A DNA stretch of 20,922 bases, taken from positions 1 through 20,922 of the forward strand of contig JAJYDH010000040.1 of the NCBI GenBank assembly GCA_021777685.1, given 5' to 3'. Origin of the DNA: Planctomycetota bacterium (GTDB taxonomy: Bacteria > Planctomycetota > Planctomycetia > Isosphaerales > Isosphaeraceae). The position numbers and the translations under genes were made by a program. Positions 14,950-20,922 of the stretch are shown here, one piece after another. Numbering within the stretch: the stretch's first letter is position 1; every line of letters starts with the position of its first letter. The notes beneath the pieces were generated by a model. The model worked only from the letters and a program-made list of their open reading frames with translations. It was not told where the DNA came from and did no database searches.

Positions 14950-15906
14950 ATGGCCACCGACATCAGGCTCAAGGACTCCCTGCCCGCGCTGACGGAGCGG
15001 GTCGTCTCGACCTACGAGGAGTGCGGCCGGCTGCACCACCTGGGCCATTCGCCCCTGCCGAGCTACCGCGAGGTGGTCGAGATCCTGGCCGACCTCCGCG
15101 AGATCTTCTACCCCGGCTACGGCCGCCGCCAGAACCTCCACATGGGGAACGTCGGCTACCACGTCGGCGACCTGATCGACAGCCTGCACGACCGGCTGAC
15201 CGTCCAGATCGCGCGGGCCTTGCGGCACGACTGCAAGGCGGCCCGCGACCTGGAGACCGACTTCGAGGCCGACGCCCAGCTCTCGGCGATCCGGCTCCTG
15301 GAGGCGATCTCCGAGATCCGCTCGATCCTCGGCGACGACGTCCAGGCCGCCTTCGACGGCGACCCCGCCGCGCGGGGGCTCGACGAGATCCTCTTCTGCT
15401 ACCCCGGCGTGGCGGCCATCACCGTCTTCCGGATCGCCCACGAGCTGTACCGGCTCGGCGTCCCCTTGATCCCCCGGATGATGACCGAGTACGCCCACGC
15501 CAAGACCGGCATCGACATCCACCCCGGCGCCACGATCGGCCGCCGGTTCTTCATCGACCACGGCACGGGCGTCGTCATCGGCGAGACGACCCGGATCGGC
15601 GAGGGGGTCAAGGTCTACCAGGGCGTGACCCTGGGCGCCCTCAGCTTCCCCCGCGACGAGTCGACCGGCGAGCTGGTCCGGGGGACCAAGCGGCACCCGA
15701 CCATCGAGGACGAGGTCGTCATCTACGCCAACGCCACGATCCTCGGCGGCAAGACGGTCATCGGCCACCACTCGGTCGTCGGCTCCTCGGCCTGGATCAC
15801 CCGCTCGATCGCGCCTCACACCGTCGTCACCATCGAGGACCCGAGGCTGAGGATTCGAGGGGCCTCGCCGGACGGGCCGGCCGGCGGGCTGGATTATCAG
15901 ATTTAA
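14950..15906 (+). CDS. cysE: Serine O-acetyltransferase
   Basis: A 318-residue enzyme that makes O-acetylserine from serine and acetyl-CoA, the first committed step of cysteine synthesis. The N-terminal ~170 residues are helical (SAT N-terminal domain). The C-terminal left-handed beta-helix carries hexapeptide repeats. The catalytic Asp and His are in GIDIHPGATIG and FFIDHGTGVVIGETTRIG. The protein ends LDYQI; a C-terminal Ile is what bacterial and plant SATs insert into the CysK active site to form the cysteine synthase complex, so such a complex is likely although cysK is not in the window. The ATG at 14950 matches the family N-terminus; an in-frame ATG at 14872 would add 26 Arg-rich residues without family similarity and leave almost no leader. 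AGGAG lies 12 nt upstream. Confidence 0.9.
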   Translation: MATDIRLKDSLPALTERVVSTYEECGRLHHLGHSPLPSYREVVEILADLREIFYPGYGRRQNLHMGNVGYHVGDLIDSLHDRLTVQIARALRHDCKAARDLETDFEADAQLSAIRLLEAISEIRSILGDDVQAAFDGDPAARGLDEILFCYPGVAAITVFRIAHELYRLGVPLIPRMMTEYAHAKTGIDIHPGATIGRRFFIDHGTGVVIGETTRIGEGVKVYQGVTLGALSFPRDESTGELVRGTKRHPTIEDEVVIYANATILGGKTVIGHHSVVGSSAWITRSIAPHTVVTIEDPRLRIRGASPDGPAGGLDYQI

Positions 15907-15922
15907 ATAGGGGTTAACTCAG

Positions 15923-16486
15923 ATGAGTGCCACCGGGAAGCGACTCTCGGCGATCGAGCAATTCCGTAGCTTGCCCGAGGTCAAGCCCGCCCTCGAACTT
16001 TATGGAGGGAGGATCATCCAGAAAATGTCCCCGAAATTGCCGCACAGTGTCATCCAGGGCGAACTGTATACCACGTTGAATTTGTTCTCACGACCGAAGA
16101 AAATAGGACGTTCCTTCATCGAGCTGAGATGTGAGATCGGCGGCAATTCCTTCGTCTTCGACATCGCGTTCTTCCGCCAAGACCGCCTCCCGGTCGAGGA
16201 TGAGTCGGATGATCGGGCCGATGTGACGGACGCTCCGGATCTCGTCGTCGAGATCCTGTCGCCGGGCCAGACCGTCGGCGAATTGAAGAAGAAAATCCGA
16301 GCCGCCATCCGCCGGGGAGTCAAGATCGGTTGGCTGGTCACCAAGCCTCGCAAGCAGGTCTGGATATTGAGATCCGACTACAAGCCCAAGGTTTTCAGTC
16401 TCGGCGATGTCCTCTCCGGAGAGGATATTTTGCCCGGCTTTGTCCTCCCCGTGGCCGAGATTTTCGGATGGTCGGCCGGGGATTGA
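15923..16486 (+). CDS. Uma2-family (DUF820) PD-(D/E)XK nuclease-like protein
   Basis: A 187-residue protein of the Uma2 family, abundant in cyanobacteria and planctomycetes, with a restriction-endonuclease-like fold. The expected core is visible: ELYGGRIIQKMSP near the N-terminus, an acidic residue in IELRCEIGG, the metal-binding Asp in FVFDIAFF, the Glu of PDLVVEILSP, and the downstream Lys-rich helix (ELKKKIRAAIRRGVKIGWLV). The ATG at 15923 follows AGGGG with good spacing, 16 nt after cysE, so it may be read through from the cysE promoter. The biological role of the family is not established; the copies are often mobile or multi-copy. Codon usage is a little less GC-biased than that of cysE. 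Confidence 0.85.
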   Translation: MSATGKRLSAIEQFRSLPEVKPALELYGGRIIQKMSPKLPHSVIQGELYTTLNLFSRPKKIGRSFIELRCEIGGNSFVFDIAFFRQDRLPVEDESDDRADVTDAPDLVVEILSPGQTVGELKKKIRAAIRRGVKIGWLVTKPRKQVWILRSDYKPKVFSLGDVLSGEDILPGFVLPVAEIFGWSAGD

Positions 16487-16492
16487 AAAGCG

Positions 16493-17142
16493 GAGGTTAG
16501 GCGGCAAAACCCATGATTACTCAAATCATCTCTCAGTGGAACAACCTTGAGCTCGCCAAACTGATCGTGGGCGTCCTGACCCCATTGTCCGTTGTCGGCC
16601 TCGGGTTCTGGGTAAATCGGAGGTTGAAAAAAATTGAATACCTGCAATGGGCCAACCAGAAAGTTATCGAAAAAAGGCTCAAAGTGTATGAAGAAATCGC
16701 TCCATTACTCAACGATATCTTGTGCTATTTCACCTACATTGGTTGCTGGAAAGAGTTAACTCCCCCCGATGTTGTTCAAATTAAACGCAAACTCGATCGA
16801 ATCGCTTATGTTAACGCGCCTCTACTTCCACCTGAATTTATCGGGAAATACAACGAATTCATGAACCTCTGCTTTAGCACTTACTCCGAGTGGGGCCGTG
16901 ATGCTCTCCTCAGAACCCAGAATGGCAGACGCCGGCAAGGCTATCCAGGTAATTGGAAGGTCGAATGGGATTCTTGTTTTGCGCCAGACAACGAGGTCAC
17001 TGAGCCTGCTGCCATTCGCAAGAGTTACAGCGATTTCCTTGCTTTCTTTGCCAGCAGTCTGGGTGTCGGCGTTCGTTCCGAACTTCATACTCCAGGCGCG
17101 GTTCCCTATAATATTTACTGAGGCAACATGCCGCCTAACCTC
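16493..17142 (+). mobile_element. Possible degenerate integron-type gene cassette
   Basis: A 14-bp perfect inverted repeat brackets a single AT-richer gene: GAGGTTAGGCGGCA (16493-16506) and TGCCGCCTAACCTC (17129-17142). The left arm contains GTTAGGC and the right arm GCCTAAC, matching the GTTRRRY and RYYYAAC core sites of integron attC. The bases after the right arm (CGCGCTGCACC) resemble the L'' part of environmental attC sites. The 3' half of an attC, ending GTTRRRY, is not found before the next gene, so the recombination site would be truncated. No integrase is present. This is inference from motif and composition. Confidence 0.4.
16513..17121 (+). CDS. Hypothetical protein with one N-terminal membrane segment, AT-richer than its surroundings
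   Basis: A 202-residue protein I do not recognise. Residues ~13-35 (LAKLIVGVLTPLSVVGLGFW) form one transmembrane helix, followed by a basic NRRLKKIEY boundary, so most of the chain should be cytoplasmic. The next part is amphipathic helix (NQKVIEKRLKVYEEIAPLLNDIL), as in small membrane-anchored orphan proteins from genomic islands. Codon use differs sharply from neighbouring genes, with many A/T third positions (AAA, GAA, ATT), which suggests recent acquisition. The ATG at 16513 is the first in frame after a stop region; the upstream Shine-Dalgarno is poor. It lies inside the attC-like inverted repeat. The ordinary N-to-C layout and full open frame argue for a real gene. Confidence 0.7.
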   Translation: MITQIISQWNNLELAKLIVGVLTPLSVVGLGFWVNRRLKKIEYLQWANQKVIEKRLKVYEEIAPLLNDILCYFTYIGCWKELTPPDVVQIKRKLDRIAYVNAPLLPPEFIGKYNEFMNLCFSTYSEWGRDALLRTQNGRRRQGYPGNWKVEWDSCFAPDNEVTEPAAIRKSYSDFLAFFASSLGVGVRSELHTPGAVPYNIY

Positions 17143-17233
17143 GCGCTGCACCGGTCTTCTGCTTCGGGCCGCGAATTCCCTGCTCTCGATGCTGCGTGGT
17201 CAGTGACTTGGGCCGCTGCGCTTTCTCGATAGG

Positions 17234-18025
17234 TCACCCTCCCTCCCGGCCGAGGAACACGATCCAACCCCCGGCCCGGAGGCCATGCCCGAGCCAAGGA
17301 ATTGCGATCGGCCGGGCGCGGACGGCGTCGATCGGCACGACCTCGTCGATCCGGAATCCGGCCGCTCGGATGTCCCGGGAGAGCTCGCGCCAGGTGAAGA
17401 GGTGGACCTCCATCCCGGCGATCCCCCGATAGGTCATCCTCCGGTCGCCGACGTCGGGCCGGCCGACTAGCCTCTTGAGCCCCTGCCCCATCAGCCAGAA
17501 CCGCCCCTGCGGGTCGCGGAGGTTGAGCCACGCGTTGTGGGCGTGCAAGGCCATCCGCCCGCCGGGCTTGAGTATCCGATATGCCTCGGCCAGCGCCCGC
17601 CGCCTCGCCGAGGCCCCTCGGATCATCCCGAGCGTGCTGAACATCGACAGCGCGTAGTCGAACGACCCGTCCGCGAACCCGAGCCGGCAGAGGTTCGCCC
17701 GGACGCATTCGACCTCAAGCCCGTGCTTCGCTGCCTTCGAGCCGACCGTTTCGAGCATCGCGGCCGAGAGGTCGACCCCGACGACCGGGAACCCCCGGCG
17801 GGCGAACTCGATCGAGTGCCGGCCCGCCCCGCAGCCGAGGTCGACGAGCCGCCCGGGCGTTTGGAACCGGGCGGCCAGCGCCTCCGCGTCGAACCGGAAC
17901 AGGGGATGGCCGTCGAAGTACGCATCTTCCTCGCTCGCCAGCCGGGCGGTGTGGGCGTACTGCCAGAGCGAGGGGTTCACCCCCTCGGGCAGTCGCCAGG
18001 CGGGGGGAGGGGTCAGGTCGTTCAT
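17234..18025 (-). CDS. Class I SAM-dependent methyltransferase
   Basis: A 263-residue methyltransferase. Motif I is RLVDLGCGAGRHSIEFARRG, followed by the acidic ribose-binding residue in VVGVDLSAAML; motif IV is SFDYALSMFSTLGMI and the post-motif is ILKPGGRMALHAHN. The C-terminal third has an extra subdomain (MEVHLFTWRELSRDIRAAGFRIDEVVPI). The family (Methyltransf_11/25-like) acts on small molecules or lipids; the substrate is unknown. Its ATG at 18025 shares ATGA with the stop of the membrane-anchored gene upstream, so it is the third gene of the amylase operon and probably translated by re-initiation. The link to maltodextrin metabolism is not obvious. Confidence 0.85.
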   Translation of the reverse strand: MNDLTPPPAWRLPEGVNPSLWQYAHTARLASEEDAYFDGHPLFRFDAEALAARFQTPGRLVDLGCGAGRHSIEFARRGFPVVGVDLSAAMLETVGSKAAKHGLEVECVRANLCRLGFADGSFDYALSMFSTLGMIRGASARRRALAEAYRILKPGGRMALHAHNAWLNLRDPQGRFWLMGQGLKRLVGRPDVGDRRMTYRGIAGMEVHLFTWRELSRDIRAAGFRIDEVVPIDAVRARPIAIPWLGHGLRAGGWIVFLGREGG

Positions 18026-18531
18026 TGATAATCCGGAGTCGATGGCAACGGGGGGTCGGGCGGGACCTTCAGCCAGGGCCGATTCCGGGCGCGCTCGTAT
18101 TTCTCCCCGAGCATCCCGTGATAATCCAGCAACGGCTTCAGATGGGAAATATTCCTGCCGGAGAATTCCATCACCATCCGGAAATCTTCGTCCCGTCCGG
18201 CGGGATCGGGACGGTCAACGTCGCCGACGACCTCGTAATCGACGTCGGCACATCTTTCCCGATCCAAAATATTTTTGATCCATTGGTCCAGCCGTTCGAC
18301 CTCTCCCGGGTCGCGCCGGTGCCGATCCGTCTTGAGGAGCCTGTCGGCGAGGTCGATCGCCTCGACCCAGCCGTCCCGGAAGCTCTGAAGCTGCCTTGCC
18401 CGACGGGCGTGGAAGGTTGCCTTCCGTCGGTAGGACTCCCGACGCGAGGCGGTCTCGACCGCCCACCAGGCGGCGGCGAAGGCCAGCACGGCGGCCATCA
18501 GGTTCCGGACGGACATCCGAGGGAGCTTCAT
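18022..18531 (-). CDS. Small membrane-anchored protein of planctomycete type
   Basis: A 169-residue protein with a single N-terminal membrane helix (SVRNLMAAVLAFAAAWWAVE, residues ~7-26) followed by the basic, helical RRESYRRKATFHARRARQLQSF. The remainder is hydrophilic and acidic and ends in a Pro-rich tail (PPDPPLPSTPDYQ). Planctomycete genomes contain many short proteins with this MSVRxLM-helix-YRRKAxxHA plan; I know no function for them. The ATG at 18531 shares ATGA with the amylase stop and is preceded by GAGGGGG. The downstream methyltransferase overlaps its own stop by ATGA. A much longer frame extends upstream to 20028 on this strand but is the shadow of the amylase gene. Confidence 0.8.
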   Translation of the reverse strand: MKLPRMSVRNLMAAVLAFAAAWWAVETASRRESYRRKATFHARRARQLQSFRDGWVEAIDLADRLLKTDRHRRDPGEVERLDQWIKNILDRERCADVDYEVVGDVDRPDPAGRDEDFRMVMEFSGRNISHLKPLLDYHGMLGEKYERARNRPWLKVPPDPPLPSTPDYQ

Positions 18532-20051
18532 CGGGGCCCCCTCGGTGTCGCGAAGACCCGACCCGACCTCGGGGCCAGCTCGACCTGCCGGAGCGAGCCC
18601 GACTCGATCTTGATCGATTCGCGGGCCCAGACCTCCTCCAGCGCGGCCCCTTCGGCCAGGAGCGAATCCGTCGGGATGTCGACCCGGGCCGTCTGCCGGC
18701 CGGTGTTGAGGGCGACGACGATCGACTCGTCGCCGAGTTGCCGCAGGTAGGCCGAAACTTCTCCCTGGGCGTAGAGGAACGTAAACGAGCCGCGACGCAA
18801 GGCGGGACGCTCGTTCCGCAGGGCAACCATCTTTTGGAAGTCGTGGAGGAGGTCGGTGTCCCAGGTCTCGGGGCGGTCCCAGCGGAAGGCCCGTCGGTTG
18901 TCGGGGTCGTGGCCGCCGGTGATGCCGACCTCGTCGCCGTAGTAGATCGAGGGGGCGCCGGGGAAGGTCATCTGGAAGAGGGTGGCCAGGCGGAGGGCCG
19001 AGGTGTCCTCGTTGGCGAGGTGGAGGAACCGGGCCATGTCGTGGCTGCCCAGCAGGTTCATCATCACGGCGGTCGAGTTCGGGTGGTAGTGGGCCAGGAG
19101 CTTCTCGACGTGCCGGCGGAACGGCTCGGCGCCGGGCCGGTCGTGCTTCTTGAAGGGGGTCTTCGCGTAAGCCTTCGGCTCGATGCCGTCGCCGATGAAG
19201 GCGGCCAGGCAGACCCGGGTGAACAGGTAGTTCATCACCGCGTCCCAGCAATCGCCCCGGAGCCAGCGGGTGGCCTCGTCTTCGAGGTCGATACCCTCGG
19301 CGAAGTCGGTCAGCCTGTCGAACGATCGGGTCTCCCAGACCTCGCCGACGATGTAGGCGTCGGGGTTGGCGGAATGGACCCTGTCGCGGAACTCGACCCA
19401 GAACGAGCGGTCGTCGATCTCGTGGGCGACGTCGAGCCGCCAGCCGTCGGCGCCGAGGTCGATCCAGTGGCGGCCGACGTCCCAGAGGAACTCGCGGACG
19501 GCCGGGGTGTCGGTGTTGAACTTGGGCAGGGCATGCAGCCCCCACCACGCCTTGTACCCCGGGGCCTGGCCGTGGTCGTAGGCGTTCATCGGCCAGCCGT
19601 GGACGGTGAACCAGTCGAGATAGGCCGAATCCTGGCCGTTCTCCAGGATGTCGTGGAACTGGAAGAACCCCCGGCTCGCGTGGTTGAACACGCCGTCGAG
19701 CACGACCTTCATCCCCCGGGCATGGGCCCCGTCGATCAGGCGGCGGAGGGCGGCGTCGCCGCCGAGCATGGGGTCGACCCGGTAATAGTCGTGCGTGTGG
19801 TAGCGGTGGTTCGAGGCCGACTGGAAGACGGGCGTGAAGTAGATCGCGTTGACGCCGAGGTCGGCCAGGTAGTCGAGCCGCTCCAGGACGCCGAGCAGGT
19901 CGCCGCCCTGGTAGCCGTATGTCGTCGGGGTCGAGCCCCAGGCTTCGAGGTTGCTGGGCTTGGGCACGCCCAGGCTGCGCGCGAAACGATCGGGGAAAAT
20001 CTGATAGAAGATCGCGTCGCGGACCCAATCGGGCGTCTGGGGCTCGAGCAC
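18528..20051 (-). CDS. GH13 alpha-amylase-family glycosidase, cyclomaltodextrinase/neopullulanase-like (GH13_20 type)
   Basis: A 507-residue alpha-glucan hydrolase. It opens WVRDAIFYQIFPDRFARS, the usual start of the catalytic barrel in cyclomaltodextrinases and neopullulanases. Region I is VVLDGVFNH; region II GWRLDVAHE gives nucleophile D207; region III YIVGEVW gives acid/base E237; region IV LLGSHDMAR gives D338. WLRGDCWDAVMNYLF is also typical of this subfamily. There is no N-terminal CBM34 domain and no signal peptide, so a cytoplasmic enzyme acting on maltodextrins or cyclodextrins is likely. The start is the GTG at 20051 with AGGAG 7 nt upstream; no better start exists. It is the first gene of a three-gene unit joined by ATGA overlaps. 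An AATCCGGATAAT motif lies 42 nt before the start. Confidence 0.92.
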   Translation of the reverse strand: MLEPQTPDWVRDAIFYQIFPDRFARSLGVPKPSNLEAWGSTPTTYGYQGGDLLGVLERLDYLADLGVNAIYFTPVFQSASNHRYHTHDYYRVDPMLGGDAALRRLIDGAHARGMKVVLDGVFNHASRGFFQFHDILENGQDSAYLDWFTVHGWPMNAYDHGQAPGYKAWWGLHALPKFNTDTPAVREFLWDVGRHWIDLGADGWRLDVAHEIDDRSFWVEFRDRVHSANPDAYIVGEVWETRSFDRLTDFAEGIDLEDEATRWLRGDCWDAVMNYLFTRVCLAAFIGDGIEPKAYAKTPFKKHDRPGAEPFRRHVEKLLAHYHPNSTAVMMNLLGSHDMARFLHLANEDTSALRLATLFQMTFPGAPSIYYGDEVGITGGHDPDNRRAFRWDRPETWDTDLLHDFQKMVALRNERPALRRGSFTFLYAQGEVSAYLRQLGDESIVVALNTGRQTARVDIPTDSLLAEGAALEEVWARESIKIESGSLRQVELAPRSGRVFATPRGPR

Positions 20052-20092
20052 CGGCAGCTCCTGGCCTGGGAAATTCTCGGAGTCTCGTCCAT

Positions 20093-20104
20093 ATTATCCG
20101 GATT
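20093..20104 (-). promoter_or_regulatory. AATCCGGATAAT motif upstream of the amylase operon
   Basis: Identical on the minus strand to the 12-mer before the PEP-CTERM gene (9698-9709). A second GATAAT occurs about 20 bp further upstream (near 20114-20119). Either GATAAT could be a -10 element. Confidence 0.35.
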
Positions 20105-20185
20105 TCGGGCGGAGATTATCGCACGACTTCCGGAAAATCACGGCGAGACGTCCCGAGCGATCCGCGTGCCAGGCGGGCGGGAGTT

Positions 20186-20719
20186 TCAGCGATGGCGATC
20201 GAGGCCGGGAATCTCCCCCGGCGAGGGCCGTCGGGCCTTGCCGGCCTGCGTCGTTCGAATCCACCCTTCGAGGCTCTTCCCGTCGATCGTGTTCTGCTCC
20301 GGGAAATCCAACCTGACCCGGTCGGTCTCGGGATCGGGCTCGGGGAGCGAGTCGATGCGCAAGAATCGCCCTTCGTCCGTGTCCGCGTCGAAGAGGAACA
20401 GGAGGAACGGGCTGCGACTCTCGCGGGCCCGGCGAACTTCGGCCGGTTTCAAGGTCCAGGTCCAGACATCCCGGCGACGATGTCCCTTGACCCGGCCGGT
20501 CGCGGACGAGAAGGCCCTGACGGCCACGAAGAAGCAGAATCCCCCGTCGGTGGCCGCGAGGAGGTCGAAGCCGATCCCGGAATCCGGGCGATCGGGCCGT
20601 CTCGACACGATCAGGCCGGGAAGCCGGGACAAGGCGAGTTCGGCCAGCAGCTCGCCGCGCCAGCCGACGTAATCCGGCTGCTTTTCGGCGTCCGCGATGT
20701 CGAGGTTCCGCTTAGACAT
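20186..20719 (-). CDS. DUF4365-like domain protein (restriction-endonuclease-like fold), degenerate core
   Basis: A 177-residue protein. The first ~70 residues resemble DUF4365: a GWRGELLAELALSRL helix carrying the acidic residue, SRRPDRPDSGIGFDLLAAT with the metal-binding Asp, then strand FCFFVAVRAF. In active PD-(D/E)XK domains the last strand normally reads like VQVK; here it is VAVR, so the catalytic Lys seems to be replaced by Arg and nuclease activity is doubtful. Residues 90-150 (WTWTLKPAEV ... SPFLLFLFDADTDEGRFLRID) fit the rest of the domain, including the exposed strand that reads numeric values. The ATG at 20719 overlaps the stop of a decayed upstream frame by 8 nt. Assignment to DUF4365 is by motif only; function is unknown. 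Confidence 0.65.
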   Translation of the reverse strand: MSKRNLDIADAEKQPDYVGWRGELLAELALSRLPGLIVSRRPDRPDSGIGFDLLAATDGGFCFFVAVRAFSSATGRVKGHRRRDVWTWTLKPAEVRRARESRSPFLLFLFDADTDEGRFLRIDSLPEPDPETDRVRLDFPEQNTIDGKSLEGWIRTTQAGKARRPSPGEIPGLDRHR

Positions 20720-20846
20720 CTTCGATGTGGGTCCGCGTGAGGATCGGCCGGTTCCGTCTCCAGTAATCGAGGACTTCGCGATAAAGCCCGATTTTAGGAT
20801 CGTCGATTCAATAACGTCCCGTCTTCACGGCGAACTCTTTGGAGTG
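20712..20846 (-). pseudogene. Remnant of the 3' end of a gene coupled to the DUF4365-like gene
   Basis: On the minus strand one frame reads HSKEFAVKTGRY, a TGA (20808-20810), then IDDPKIGLYREVLDYWRRN and a further 12 residues to a TAA at 20712-20714. The composition looks protein-coding, and the final stop overlaps the next gene's ATG (ATGTCTAA), as in translationally coupled operons. The TGA falls where Trp (TGG) would fit, and the 5' end runs into a palindromic repeat cluster. I read it as a decayed gene tail of unknown family; a chance open frame cannot be excluded. Confidence 0.35.
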
Positions 20847-20922
20847 CGGGAGCTTGCTCCCGCTTTCACGGAGGGAGCTTGCTCCCGGATCTGTCGGACG
20901 TCCGCGGCCGGGAGCAAGCTCC
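20846..20922. repeat. Cluster of GGGAGCTTGCTCCC palindromes
   Basis: Three copies are present: GCGGGAGCTTGCTCCCGC (20846-20863, perfect arms around TT), GGGAGCTTGCTCCC (20873-20886) and an inverted GGGAGCAAGCTCC (20910-20922) cut by the window edge. Copies two and three also form a larger hairpin: 20874-20888 pairs perfectly with 20908-20922. The arrangement resembles paired REP sequences. Confidence 0.8.

Noticed and set aside
18396..20672. 758-codon plus-strand frame opposite the amylase and DUF4365-like genes
   Set aside because: It spans several real minus-strand genes and an intergenic gap without a recognisable domain.
20712..20846. Selenocysteine readthrough at the in-frame TGA
   Set aside because: No SECIS-like hairpin is apparent directly after the TGA, and truncation of the frame by repeats makes a decayed gene the simpler reading.

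Overview
The window looks like chromosomal DNA of a high-GC planctomycete, most likely near the Isosphaeraceae. This is inferred from very GC-rich third codon positions, a PVC-type secreted dehydrogenase with HEAT repeats and a CxxCH heme domain, a PEP-CTERM protein, and many small palindromic repeats between genes. I see no rRNA, tRNA, CRISPR array, transposase or integrase.

Layout. (1) 72-1250, minus strand: an M20 metallopeptidase/deacylase with a GC hairpin behind it. (2) 1733-7471, plus strand: a tightly coupled five-gene operon, kamA-type lysine 2,3-aminomutase, two D-Ala-D-Ala-ligase-like ATP-grasp enzymes, a GNAT acetyltransferase, and a fused GNAT plus acetylpolyamine/histone-deacetylase-type hydrolase. 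(3) 7463-7682: nested inverted repeats. (4) Minus strand, 7688-10930: elongation factor P, a PEP-CTERM protein and a class-II type O-methyltransferase, with a ~102-bp repeat present twice exactly 1400 bp apart. (5) 10963-11092: a long hairpin with 32-bp perfect arms. (6) 11096-14674, minus: the large heme-binding dehydrogenase-like protein, divergent from (7) cysE (14950-15906), then a Uma2 nuclease-family protein and an AT-richer orphan gene bracketed by a 14-bp inverted repeat resembling integron attC core sites. (8) 17234-20051, minus: a GH13 cyclomaltodextrinase-like amylase, a small membrane-anchored protein and a SAM methyltransferase, joined by two ATGA overlaps. (9) Right end: a DUF4365-like protein, a decayed gene fragment and a cluster of GGGAGCTTGCTCCC palindromes.

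The best candidate for an undescribed system is the kamA operon. Its enzyme set (amino-group migration on lysine, two ATP-dependent carboxylate-amine ligations, N-acetylation, Zn-dependent deacetylation) reads as a pathway for a small beta-lysine-containing amide or peptide, possibly using acetyl as a protecting group. The product is inference; the gene set and coupling are visible in the sequence. EF-P lies nearby but has Asn where beta-lysylated EF-Ps have Lys, so this KamA is unlikely to serve as EpmB for it.
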